Positions 50,401-63,608 of a stretch of DNA of 64,000 bases are shown here, one piece after another; position 1 is the stretch's first letter; every line of letters starts with the position of its first letter. Source of the stretch: Pipra filicauda (lineage: Eukaryota; Chordata; Aves; Passeriformes; Pipridae); assembly GCF_003945595.2 (NCBI RefSeq), contig NW_024104417.1, positions 806,001-870,000 on the forward strand, read 5' to 3'. The notes beneath the pieces were generated by a model. That model had not been told where the DNA came from, made no database searches, and saw nothing but the letters and a program-made list of their open reading frames with translations. The position numbers were made by a program, and so were the translations under genes.

Positions 50401-53400
50401 GTGTTTCTTCACAGGGAATTTCCAGAGACCAAATTTGTAGGGCCTTTTTTAAAAGATTTATTGCACCTGCATTTAATACAAAGTTTGTAGACATGATTGA
50501 ATCCCAACAAACCATTAACTCATTCAGTACTTTGAGCACACTTGGTCAAATTCTAGATGTCCTTTTTTCAAAGTAACTTTTTCCCCCATTTTCATCTAGC
50601 AAAGCTGTCAGGGCACCACGGGAGCTGGTGGCTGCTGGGGCTGGGAGTGTTGGTGGTACCATGGATGGGTGATGGCAGTGCCTAGCAGCCAGGGCTCATC
50701 CTATCACTCCAGCCAAGGGCTCTTGGGCCATGGGGAGGTGGGGGGAGCCCTTGAGGGTGGGCAAGGATGGTCAGGACTGGCAGTGCCCTCAGGGACAGTA
50801 ATTGTGTTTGAAACGAAATAGGTTGTGCAGTTGCAAGTCCCTGTCTTCACTGCATCTGATTGTCCATGATGACAATTTCTGTGCATTTCGCAAATCCTAT
50901 TGTCAGTTCAGTAAGCAAAGATTCATTCTGCAGCTCCCATCTTAATACAAGATCTGGGGGGTGGGCATCTTTATGCTAAAAAGCTTTATATTCTATGATT
51001 TTTTAAAAAGGCTGATGAATTTTCATGACATGTACTTGAGACTTTGCCCTTTCTTGGTTTACTTAATTTTTTAATTGCTGTTTTTCCACAGTGCTATCAT
51101 TAAACTCAGTGATTTCAACTTTTGCACACCTGACAGGTTTATTGCACAAAAGCTTTTCCCACCCTCTGTAGTTTTCCTTTACCTACTGATGGCACTGAAG
51201 TAGGTTATTTGCCTTACCCACAGCACTGCTATCCCTTCTATCAGGCATGTGGATTGATTTCAGTCAAAGAATTAAATTATATATTCAGTTAATTTGAACT
51301 TATTGATTAAAAGGAGCCTAAATTTAAGTTCTCTTCTCACCAAAATGAGGCAATGTGTTTCTTTGTTCACAGCTCAAGGCCTTGTTTCCTCCAGTACTAT
51401 CTCCAAAACCCAGTCTCAGATTTTTCCCATTGATGTCTTTGTCCACGGCATAGAGTGGCATCATTTTTAGAGTGGCTTTGCTTACGATCTGCATTTCTGG
51501 TAAGAATTCCTGTTTTCTTAAACTTACTCCAGAAGGGGAGTTTTACCCCCACTCTGGGGCTGCTGTTATACTCGTGAGCTCCCGTCAGGTTTTAGCTATT
51601 TAACTTTTGGTAGACGAGATGTTGGTCATTGACAGATGTTTCTGTAGTAGGTTAAAATGTACAGGAAGACTGCTAGCACAGCACCCAGTTTTCTACCACA
51701 CCAGTTTTGGGGGGTGCAATGAAACAAGAGACTTACTCCAGCCAAAATTGGCATGGTCTGTGCAGAGCAAAAGACACAGATTCCTCATGCTCTTGTCCAT
51801 TATGACTGCTTCACAAACATGTGCTCAGGTTTCAAAGCCGGTTCCAGGTCATGGTCATAGTTTTCAAAATAATTAATGGATTCTCTTCAGGTGAACACCC
51901 AACAACTGGGCTGGACAGCCTTACTTTTTCTGAATCCTGCTTGAAGTAAGCCAATTTTCTCTATGTGCTGTACCATGAGCTGGCTGTCTGACTAGCAGTT
52001 GTGAGATGTGAGGCGCTTCTAGGTCCTGACCTACTTGCCAGGATGAGCCTAGCTCTTAAGCATGACAAGCAATGGATCAATTATTCATACTCACAGATGA
52101 ACTTTATTTATTAACCTTTAGGAGTAATAAATAAATAAAAAGGGAAGAGCTGGCAGATTTTTCTAAGAGCTTCATTTATAGCTACTGTGACATAAAGCTA
52201 TTTTAACATTTCCTTTTTATGTAAACAAGCTCCCAAAAGGAATGAGGAAAAAAAGCTGGGAGACATCTGCTTGGCTTCATCATTCTCTCTCTCTTTTCTG
52301 GATCCCAACAGCTTCTTCAGTTATTTTGACCTTCTTACACTCTAATTCACTTGACTGTAGTTGCAGTGCAAGTACTTTTCTGGAGTCCTAGATGAGAAAA
52401 AAACCTGCAGAAGTCCCACTCAACAATCACAGACACTACATATGTGATACTTTTCTGTGCTGCTGGGCTGACCACATATCCAAAATGGCAGACCCATTCC
52501 TTGCTGAGGATGTACTGATCCAAAATTGTTACCATGGAGCTGAATTGCCATATGCCGCTGCATTTAGAACTATCAGCTTGGGTAAGTATGTGTTATATTC
52601 AGTTTCTTACCAGAACCCCTACCTGGGAGATTCTAAGTTTTATTTTCCACGTAGGAGGTCTCTATTACAAGATTTCAATATACAATTTCACAGACTCCAG
52701 ACTTTTTTTCCCAATGGCACAGAGCCATCTCCTCATTCAATAGCTCGCAGCACACATATGAAGATGGACAGCTGTCTAACTTCCCATGGTTTTACCCATT
52801 CCTGAATTCTACTCAGCCCCCAGGCATTGCCTTTGCAGAGCCTTTCTCTTCATTGCTTACAATCCTTCGTCTGCCTCTTCCCTCCATCCCTCATATGAAG
52901 TGGCCTGCTTCATTCTGGGCCCTTCAGGCAGCATCAATGCTTATGGTGGCAGTCTATTCCCTACATTCAGCTTCTGTCACTCCTGGCTATCTGAGCTTCA
53001 TTGACTCTTCATCTCATCTAAGATTGCTGTTGCACTTAGTCATCAACAGCATCTTTTAATCCAACTTGTCTTCTCTTACAATCTTATTTGCAACCTATTC
53101 ATTCAAATTTGGTTTATCAGCTGGGAATATAGTTTTAAGAAAAGATGCTAACAAAGAGAGAGCTGTATTGTACAAGGGCATTGGTTTATCACAAGAAGAT
53201 ACCTGCTGGAAGAAAAACAGAGAAGTGACAGACAAAAGCTATCAAAAAGCTTAAAGTCAGTTAAGGGATAAAGACAGTGGGAAAACATAAGAAAAGCATA
53301 AAAAGAAATACGAGTTTTTCTCATCTGCTTCGAATCAGATTGTGAATACATTTTCCTTGACCTCACCCAGGTAGACTGTTTAAAGACAAGGGTGTGAAGG

Positions 53401-54579
53401 CAACTTGTAGTTGCAAACCTTGCAGTCACAATTTATGCATGTGTTCATTTATCAGGTAGTTAGGCCTGTGCAAAACATCTCAGCATATCTCTGAAGGTCA
53501 CCTCCTGCAGAGCAGAGCCCACAGGGGAACCCACGAGGGCACCTTTTGCTGTCTCAGTGCCACGTAAGCCAGGTTAGTTCAAAACACTTCCCCTAGCAGT
53601 TTAAACTAGGTCATCCCTGTTCTTCTGAGGCAAACAAGGAACACTCATCTTTCCTTGCCCCTAGCAGTGCCATGGAAGGAAAAATCTTCAGGGAAAGGGC
53701 ATTAAAGCCCAGTGAGGGCCAGTCATACCTTAAGCCTCTGCTGCTGTTCAGCCAGCAAATAGAAATCAAAGGCTGCCTTCTCACTAGACATGTCAGACCA
53801 GTTTAAACCATGTCCATGCTCTCTACTGACCATTTATTGCTCCCTCAACTATGACAGGTGCAAAGGGTAAGCCTGCCTTAGTGCTGTAGCTTGGCACCTT
53901 TAGAAGTGAGTTTCCAGTCTCTGCCGCTTCTCGTGCTTTGGTTCATGTTGGGGAGCAGTCCCAGAGCATACGAACTTTGTGCCCTCCATGGGAAATTAAG
54001 CTAAAAGATGCGCTCCAGAAACAGTCTTGGTAACTAAAGAGTTATCAGGACATAGGACTAGATTAGTGCTTGTCTGAAATACAGCCTCTGAAGTGCACTT
54101 AGCATGGACAATGGGCCCTCAGCCTGAAGTTTCACTCTATGGATACACTTTTAGTTTGCTGCACTCTTTGCTTGTGTAGCATAGCCATTATGTTTACATG
54201 GGTCGGTGCAGAGAATGGGGAATGAGAGAACTGTTCCAAACTTTTCTTTTGGTTTATGTTCTGGTTTTGTTTTTGTTTTCTTAAAACAAAACCTCGTCAG
54301 AAAAAAAGTTTTGATTCTGTCCAATTACTTGAGCAGGTTCAGATAAATACCTTGCAAACAAATATTGTTGCAATACAGAGAGGTACAAGGAGAAGGGTGC
54401 TCTGCATTGTTGCTAGCATTTGTTCCTCACACCAGGTCACAGTTTTAAAGAGCCAGGAGGAACAACCTTCAGAGTCTCTTGCACTTGTAAGAAATTTTAT
54501 TCTATTTACATATGTAAGGCTCTATCAGCCTGAGGGATAGTTGATACTTTCTGTCAGCGCTCTTCTGTTAGAAGTTTCT

Positions 54580-54651
54580 TTCCATGCATCTTCCACAGTA
54601 AGAAATATTCTTCCCTTCCATGCATCTTCCACAGTAAGAAATATTCTTCCC
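54580..54651. repeat. perfect 36-bp tandem duplication
   Basis: A 36-bp unit beginning TTCCATGCATCTTCCACAGT and ending ATTCTTCCC occurs at 54580-54615 and again, with no mismatch, at 54616-54651. The identity points to a recent duplication. Confidence 0.95.
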
Positions 54652-55875
54652 CTTTGCCCCTAGACTCCTTCCTGTGTTTGAAATCAAGAAATTCCATCAT
54701 AGCCCAGGAGAGCTAAATATTAATTTCAAAGCATGACAGAGCTTCCCACAAATGCAGTCGTAGTGGGACACTCAGAATACTGCAAACCTATACATTACAG
54801 AGAAGGATGTTCTTCTGAAGTTTGTTAAAAACTGCATTTAGTAATACAAAAATGATATTTGATGATTGTATACTTGCATAATCACATTTGCAACTTAACA
54901 AATCTTGCCTGAAATCCTCTCAAAATCTCTGGTGTTGCATTGTTGTGATAAGTTCAATTTTGGTAGCTTAAATTTTTGTCCAAATACACTTGTTTTGCTT
55001 TGATATGTTATCTGCTCATGATTTTAAGGTGTGTTTAGGTCTCAGACAAGCTATAACTTTATAGGTTTGCTTATTTACTGATTGCATTCAAGTGAATAAA
55101 CATGCCATTTCTTTGTTACAAACAAAAGCAAAGTTCCTGGCTTACATCAGTTTGTTGTCCCAGAATAGAATCAAAGGCTGCTGAGGTAGTTTAGGTCCTT
55201 ATTTAGAAATAGGAAAACCTTTGTTTTGTGTACACAGATACTGAGCACTCCAGCGTGAGATGTTAGAGGAAGCTAGGGAAGTTAGCAAGCCCAGTGCTAG
55301 CTACATTCTTGGCATGCAGTCTGCCTGTAGCATTATTTGGTGTTTGTGTTTACTTGCCACATATGACAGTTAGTAGACTGGAAAGACATGGAAGTGATGT
55401 TTAGTGCCAGGCTTGTTAAAGGATATATGAGAGTTCATCTTCTGTTTCCCTTGATTCTTATTCCAACTGTTTTACTGTATACCGTTCCCCTAACACCCAT
55501 AAAACTGTAGCAATGCTCATTCTTTTCTTAGTCAGTGAATTACAGGATTTGCACAGGATGCAGCAGCAAGCTGTAAACAGAAAGTAAAGTAGAAAACAGT
55601 TCCATAAATGCAGTTGTTAACATTTGAGTAACAAATACCATAGCAAAACAGGTATTTTTCAGCAACATGACAGTAGCAAGCCCCCTAATTCCAATGGGCC
55701 TTCAACTGGAAACTGGAAAAAAACTTGCATTTAGATCTTTTCAAATTCTTTCTTGAAACAGAAAACTGTGGGTGTGCACTACCAGAATATCATATCTTTT
55801 TGCCTTTACTGCCCAGTTTCTGCAAATAGGTGGAATTCCAGATATATACAGTGGAATATATTGAATAGTGAAGCT

Positions 55876-55918
55876 TATTTTTTTTGTTTGTTTTGTTTTG
55901 TTTGTTTTTTTTTTTTCC
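55876..55918. repeat. T-rich tract with TTTG repeats
   Basis: Runs of up to thirteen T are mixed with GTTT units. No flanking element was found, so I treat it as low-complexity sequence. Confidence 0.75.
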
Positions 55919-58380
55919 CATAACTAGTTCAAAATTCCACAGCTGGAAAGATTTCTTTTTTTTGTGTTTGTGGGTAGAAGCTTTAATATAACAGTGTGGT
56001 GTATGTGGGGTTTGTCCTTCAGTTATAATGTCAGTAATTTTTTCCGTTAGAAAACTACTGAATCTTTGCTAAAGATTTTTTGCTCAGAAGCATTCCAAAC
56101 CCTTCTAGAAACCCTGCAACACAACTACTCCCTTCTGCATCTAGCGCAAATTCTCCTTCAAGTTTAAAGGCTTCAAAAGCTAGTATAAACCTCTTCAGAG
56201 AGGAACCCAAGACAAATGTATTTGTGGGATAATCCCAGCATAATCTAGTCATATGGAGGGAAATCATCAGAAGTGAAATCTGGCAGAATATTCAGCTGGC
56301 ATCTGGAGGGTGAGCAGAATAGTGCCATTCCTCCTAGTCACAGTTATCAGTGCAAAAACTTCAGGAAATCAAGCCCTTGCTCTGTGCAAAGGTAAAGCTC
56401 TGCAGCCACTGTTCATCTACTGCAGACTAATATGGCAGGAAGACACAGCCCTGGCTGGGAGAGGCAATCTTTAAAGTCTGATCTAGACTAGATTTCTTGG
56501 TGGCAACAAATCTGAAGGATATTTTGTCTTGACTAAAAATAAAAGTTCCTGGTTGAATTCAGGGCAGCCTTTGCTACTGACTGACCTAAATAAACTTTAC
56601 TAGTTGAAAGAAACAAGTAGTTAAGTTTTGTATGTACATTTAGTGAATCAGCTTTGTCTAGAAGCATTGGGAAAAGGTTTCCTCTTATCTTCAGAAAAAT
56701 ATGCGAATCCCTTCTCAGAGAAAAAGTCAACATTAAAAAAAATAAACATGAAAAGATGAGGCTGAGTGATGCTAAGAACAAAATATGTACTAAATTAAGG
56801 TTGTATGTTTTGCCTTTTATTAATGGCATCCTCAGAGGATACTGACTCATTCGATGACTGAAGTGCTTGTGGCTTGGGACCTATCCCAAGCCAATAATCC
56901 TACAACGAGGGAAACTCTACTTTTCTTTACATAAGAAAGCTTCCAGATCCAGTTGTCATTTGCTTCAATACTAAGAAATACGGGAAGCAAAGCACTCAAA
57001 TTAGGCTCTCTGGAAGGGAACAAGTTATCATGTGAGGTTATTCAACTACTGGTGAGATTGTCTAAAAAGGAACAATCAGGATTTCATCATCCTGTCACTA
57101 CTGTTCCCTTTCCACTCAGTCAAACCAAGGATGGGTTTTGCAAGTCATCACTTCACCATCTCCATTCAAGGAGGGCTTTACCAGCCATGGGGACAAACAG
57201 ATCTGAACTGCAGTATGAGGAAGAGAGCTGAGGAGCCAGCCAGGGTGATTTGTTCTCATCCATCTAGCCTGCCTTCAGATTCTCTCTCTGATGAAAATTT
57301 ATGTCCTTTCTCTTTGCACAACTCTAACACACTTGCAATTTTTTTTTCTGTTGTTCCCAGGAAGTGATAGATTAAAGGGCTGCACATCTCTGACTTGGCA
57401 CTGTGTTTACACTTGGGCGTTTTAGCTTGATTAGAAATTCAATTCCTATTACTCAGGTGTCAGGATTACTGCTGTGGAAAGCATCTGCCTTTAGGGAAAG
57501 GAGATAAATAATTCAAACATCATACTGAAAGTCACCTTCTTCTTCCACTGTGCTTGATGTTTACCAGGACCTTCTAGTGGTCATAATCATTGCAATGTCT
57601 CTACCGTGTGACTCTGGCACTGTTGAAGGGAGGTAGCAACTGTAAGGCCTCTTTTGCCTTCATGCTGCACTAAACACATGGCATGTATGAAATTGACCTT
57701 CCCAATGGTAAGAAGGCAGAGGATTCTCATTGTCAACGTACTTCAGTCAGAATTGCAGAAATGCCATTTTAGCTTTTCCCAACGCTTGGCCTGACCTCAG
57801 CAGGATAGCAATCCAGCTTTGAAATCATAACTATTATTAAAAAAAAAGGTATCTATTTTTAATTTTAGAGTTAATAATTGTTAGTAGTCTAAGTGTTTTA
57901 TAAAAGGACCCAAGATGAAGAAACTTTAAAACAAAAAAGGTTTCCATATTTAGATGTAAAATGCTAATACAGTTTGATAAGTCTGAGCAGAGTTCTTTTG
58001 AGCAGGTTAGTTATGCAGGCAGTGAAAAGATGCCCTCAAGATGCTCACAAGCTAGGAACCTACTGAAGCACTCTTAGGGTTTTCTTCTCATTCCTCACGT
58101 AATTATCTCTGCCTATTTGTTTCTGTTGCTACTAGGTACTTTTTGTTTCCAAATTATTACCGTATGAGTGGGATTTTGGAACTGCCTGGAGCCCTTGCTA
58201 AGGCAGGAAGTCCCATGCATAAGTGGTAGCAGTCAGTAGTTCACAGACTCACTTCACACTATACATTGGGCTTGGCATGATGTCTCAGCTGCATGAAGAT
58301 GAGCTTGTGCTTAAGTCTTCACTGAACTGGATCGAAGGACAGTACTCTTCATAAGGTGGTCTTTAAAACACCTAACTACT

Positions 58381-60117
58381 TGTCATGGTGTTACGACCTG
58401 CCCCAGGAAAAGAGGGGGGAGGGGGTAACCCAGGTTTTATCAATAATTCCTTTGGGGTGGATTAAAGCGAAACGACACTAAATAATTGGTGTATGAAAAC
58501 ATATATTGATAAGATTTATTTTAACAATTTTGAATCAACAGGTAAGTTAACATTTTTGGGTGCTGTCATAACCTTTCTGGGGAGGAGAAAAATGCATAGG
58601 GGAGAGAAAGAGAGGGTAAGAGTCAGGGAGAGCAAGAAAAAAAAGAAGATGAGATAATCACCGCCCACTGGATCCAGTGATGTCTTGATCCGCAGGTGGT
58701 GGGGGGAGAAGGAAAAGCAAAAAACCCCGCCAAACCCCCAAAGTCACCAGTCAAAATCCATATCCTTTGCACCTCCCCCAGGGCGGGGAGTTGTTTTCAT
58801 AGGTTGGTGTCCCCCTTTTTGGCGCGGAGTTCATGTGGAGGGTGTGGTAAACTCAGCTCTTCCCGCCTTTTCGGGGCTTGACATCTTCTGCACTGGAGGG
58901 TTGGGGGGATGGGCCCAGTTGCCCATCAGAAAGTCAAAAGCCTGCAGAAGTCTCTTAGAATGCATAAATCATTAACTGTTTCAGTCTCTGACACATGGGT
59001 TGAGATTGGTCCCCCTGAGAGCCGAGGGGCCCAGAGGTGTTTGGGCGCCAGGGCAGTGTTCCCTGGAGGGACAATCACCGCTCGTCTTGTTCGCTTCTGC
59101 TGAAAAATCATATATACCCAGCGCCGGAAGCTGTTGGCAATTCTGTTGGTGTCTGCTGCCACGTGTAGGTGTAGAAGGCCGAAGGGGTGGCAGGGTCTCC
59201 TCCTTCTTCCCCCTCCGAGGGGGGAGGGGAGGCCCTGCGGCCCACAGCCCTGCGTCCCACAGCAGGGTTAGAGGCAGCATTTGGAGTGATTGTTTGTGAG
59301 GGACAAGACTCACAATGCCTGAGGTAAGAGAGAGGAGGCCGGGCCCTCTCCGCCTCCGCTGCAGTTGGGCTGTGGGGTGCTTGGGACAGTGTATAACTGG
59401 ACCGAGCTGCCTGTGGCCAAGGCTAGGGGGCTTTTTTCCCCTCTCACTGTTAAGTGGGAGTGGATGCAAGGCTTAGTATTGAAGCTGAGCTAAGAGATGG
59501 GCTGATAACGAAGCAGCTCGGTGCCAGGGAGAAGAGTCCCAGGCGAAACTGGAGATGGGCCAGAGAGAGAGGGGCTCAGGAGTTGCCCTACCGAGGTTTG
59601 ACCGGGGGCAGCCGAAAACTGACTTGGAAGACGCTGTGATAAACTGACTGAATTACAGCAGCCTACAGAGCCAAGGTATGAGGCTGAGGGAGAGAGATCA
59701 CACAGCAGAAATGACACAGAACCAAGGAGAGAGGACTTGGAGCTATCTTGGACTTCATGAAGAAGAAAAGACTGCAGCAAACAACTGGAGGTCAGTGGGG
59801 GAGTGTTTCAGGTTCCCTGAACACTCACACGAGAGAGAGACTGCATTACCTATCAGCCTTGAAAGGCTTTTCCTGGACTAAAGTTAAAAGGAGAAGCTTC
59901 AAAGGGACTGATAGAAGTGTAATATATATATAGAGAGAGTTGCTTTTAGCTTGTATAGTATTTATTTGTGTAAATAAAATGTATATATGCTTCCCCCTTC
60001 CCCTATAGAAGCCTCTAGCCTGAAAGTTTTCTCTTTGGTATTGGCATAAATTGTGGGAAGGGGTGGGGGAAGCCTGGAAATTGGATTTTAGGTTTCTAAT
60101 GTGGCTCAACTGCCACA
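58381..60117 (+). mobile_element. 1,737-bp LTR element (ERVL-like), 5-bp target duplication
   Basis: The element starts TGTCATGGTGTTACGACC, ends GGCTCAACTGCCACA and is flanked on both sides by CTACT (58376-58380 and 60118-60122), a perfect 5-bp target duplication. TG...CA ends with 5-bp duplication fit class III (ERVL-like) LTRs. I favour the plus orientation because TGTCATGG is a common avian LTR start, and a TATA-like CATATATACC near 59,108 precedes an AATAAA near 59,974. The reverse strand also has TATA-like and AATAAA sequences, so orientation is not certain. No internal viral genes and no repeated LTR halves are visible, so it is either an unusually long solo LTR or a composite of two. 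Splice-donor-like GAGGTAAGAG occurs near 59,320. It lies about 11-13 kb upstream of the MYO10 start. Confidence 0.8.
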
Positions 60118-63100
60118 CTACTGTTTAGCAATAAAACCCAGGAACCTGAAGTGATGTGTGAGATATTTTAAATGTTAATTTTCAAATCCTTCCTGCCTTA
60201 AACCTTTACAGTAGATAACAATGTTTATGAAATACACCCAATGCTGTTTTTATCTAATTGGAAGTTACTCCCATGGTCTTATTGGAAACGTGCTGGGATT
60301 TACAACTGTGTTACTGACAGACAAATGACATTCAAGCAGTTGGACTGCGCTTTGGGCAGTGATGTAGTGGGAAAGTAACTCCACTTTCAGCCAGATAACT
60401 GCTGGTCAATCCTCAGTCTACAACTGTTTGTTAGTATATGCTGCTTCATGGACAGGGCAGATCCCTAAATCTTCCACTTCTGACTAAACCTTGCCTATCC
60501 TCTGTGCTGCAGATTGTAACTCCTGAAGAGGAAGGCTTTGTGCTACACTCTGGGGTCCCGTGGGTATTCTGGTGTTCTTCTGCACTTGTCTGAGCTCCTA
60601 GAGCTGCCCCTAGCCTGTGCAATGTGACAGTGCAGTGTCACTGCAAAGCGTGATGCAATGCTGGCACAGTAAGGGAGTGGGTCGGTCTGTAAGAGCACTA
60701 ATTCAGGCTCCCAGTCCACACAGATCAAAAGTATTTTCTAATTAAGAGATCTTTACTGCTTTAAAACTGTCAGTCAAAATGGGTTTCTTTTTGGTTTTGA
60801 GGGAGCGGGAGACTTTTTTTCTGAGTGACCTTAAATTACCCAGACTATACAATGGGTGGCATGATCAGGAAACTCACAGTGGCCACTTCTTCCCCTGTAG
60901 TCCTCCCCCAGCATCTTTTTGTCCACAGTACATCAGATCCATTCATACAGTTTTCTTCTTCCAGTCTTACACTATTCCTAAAAAATTCACAAGGGAAGAA
61001 TTGAGATTCCAAAAAATAATGCCAGCAGGAAACAGAAGCATTCTCATCTTGAAAAAAAGGCCAACAAAGAGAATATTGTCTTCGTTTTGTAAAAGTTTAT
61101 TGTCAAATTGCTTTGACCTCAGCTTTAGACTTATCTATATGTTTCCCTGTAGCAAAATCTGAAATGCTGACAGAATGGCATCAGTACTTACAGTACAGTA
61201 ATCTCATGACATCTTTTGCAGTTGGTCTTTATGCTCACCATGATAAAACAGCAGCCAAAAAAGGGCACATTATATCTAATTACCCTCACTCAAACTTGGG
61301 TGCTCTGCAATGGACAAATAAAAATCAGCAAATGTTTTCTTGACTCAACTGTTGGCAGTATTCAGCTTTTGAAATCTTTCAAAATAAAAGTATGAAGCTT
61401 TTTCACTTAACCAGGTGCACTCCAGCTTCTAAATATAATCCTGTTTTTGGCTGGAAGCCTTCCACAAAGGATCAGTACTGAATATTCCTGATAGCAGCAC
61501 ATAAGCACATATCTAGCTCGTGAAGCAGCTGGTGTTTCTTTAGCTGTGCTAAAACTGTGCTTGGTCAGGGGCATCACAGTCAGCAGGGATGGCAATTACA
61601 GTGAGGTCTGCAGACATGAATAGGTCATGCAATTAATGACACTCAAACAACATGAGATTTTTAAAGTCTGCAAGTAAAGACTTTATATAAATCGGCAAAC
61701 ACTCTCTGGTTCTACTAGAGTGAAATGAAGAAAACACTACCAATATGGAAATTCTGAAACAGCCCTGAAACATTCACATCTCAAAACTGATGCCACCATA
61801 ACTATACCTAATAACTTGGAGTCCAAATAATTCTGAAAGTAAACTATGTTTTAAAAGATCTTTGAAATAAATAGCTTTAAGAACTTTAATTATGCAGTGA
61901 TGGAAAACATGTACTTCAGAGCTGCTTCCTGGGCTAAAAGTTATGCAGTGTGAATGGGGGATTTGGTCTCTGAATACAAATTTTTATAATAATCTACTTT
62001 TATTTAAATAGAAAAGTGGTGATGTACAGTTTTCTTTCACTTGCCCTCTTTCCCCCGATGATAAATCCCTTCAGTTAAAGAAGCTGTAAAAATAGGATGG
62101 AAAAAAAGAAGGAAACAGGATTCAATTTATTGAAGGTAAAACTGAGATTGGGAGAAATACCACTGTATAGAGAAGTTCCAAGATGAACCTCATATAAAAT
62201 TCCATGTTAGTTCATAATCTTGTGACATATCTAATGAAAATGTCCTGGGGGATGGGGTAGAATGGACATAACTCTTTACATAGGACAGCATGACAGATAA
62301 GCTATCAGATTTTCATTACAGAGTAGAGTTTTTTTCACTTCTACTGGATTTATTATAGTAGTTATTAAGGTCAATAAAGCATACCATTGACTCCAGGGAA
62401 GATGACAACAAATACAGCAAACAAGCTGTTATTGATTTGTCTCAGGGACAATGAAATACCCACTGACCCATTCCCAGATCAGTTATTTACTGCATTTCCT
62501 TACTTCTAGATGACAGCTAGCATGACAGATGTCCTTTATGTTTGTTGTATATAAGTATTCCAGTTTGTTTAAATATACATGCGATAGTTCAGAATCTCAT
62601 GATGCACAGATGAGGTGCAACAATCAGCAATGAGATAAACAGATACAGATCTGAAACAAATGTTAAAGAATGTCTTTTCTAGCACAAATGATCTTAATAA
62701 AAGACATTTGCCAACAAAGGAATACACTGGGCATGGATGTTTACATGTGCATCTAACTTCTAAATGCAAATTTTCATCTTCCTCATATATTATTAAAATT
62801 AATGGATGCCAGTACCTTGTCCAATTACAAGCAATGTCAAGATTTTTATTTCAAATTCTGAATTGTGCTCTTATAGTTTGTGGTATCATTGAAAGGCTTT
62901 GACAGATTTATATTACACATAAATTACAACCAGCTGTGAATTACTGGGTTGCAGTTCTATCAAAAGCTTCAGGTAATGTCATAAACCAAAGGAGAGAAGC
63001 CTGATTCACTAAACTCCCAATGGAAATACAGATCTGTAACTTCCACCTTGTTTACAATTTTATATAAAAGCTCTGGGTGAAGAAATACCGACGCATATAC

Positions 63101-63580
63101 ACCTCCTTGCCTAGATTCTGTTCTCTCAACTCCTCCTGCTTCATCATTCCCTCCTTTTTGTGACTCCTCACGTCCCCCTATACTGGGCATGTTGCTTTGA
63201 GTGGCAGCTATAGTCACTGTCTCAGCTGCAATTTTAGGGCTCATGAGTCCTAATATCTCTCTATTTTATTTCACATTAACATTGAACTGCCCTCTGCAGA
63301 AAAGTCAGCAAAAGCAAATGTGGGACAATTCATGATACACACAAGTCTACAGGCAAGAACAGGCTTAAATAATCAATGAAGCTGTGCTAACCTCCTGGGT
63401 GGAGAAATGGTGTATTTGGGTGCCATACCCCTGTCTCCATACTTCTTTATATTGATGCAGATTCCCAGGATGCACCGTCAGTCAGTCGTACCTTGGTCAT
63501 CACAACCCTGGGAGAAATGATTTTCACTTTGCATTTTTCTGCCCATTTTGCACTGCATGGCATAGTAGAGAAGGCAGTTT

Positions 63581-63608
63581 TCTGTGAGGATATATCTGTG
63601 AGGATATA
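63581..63608. repeat. perfect 14-bp tandem duplication
   Basis: TCTGTGAGGATATA occurs twice in direct succession (63581-63594 and 63595-63608) without mismatch. Confidence 0.93.

Noticed and set aside
58685..59469. Open frames of 96-162 codons on both strands inside the LTR element
   Set aside because: They lie within the LTR element, lack any retroviral protein motif and reflect its GC-rich composition.
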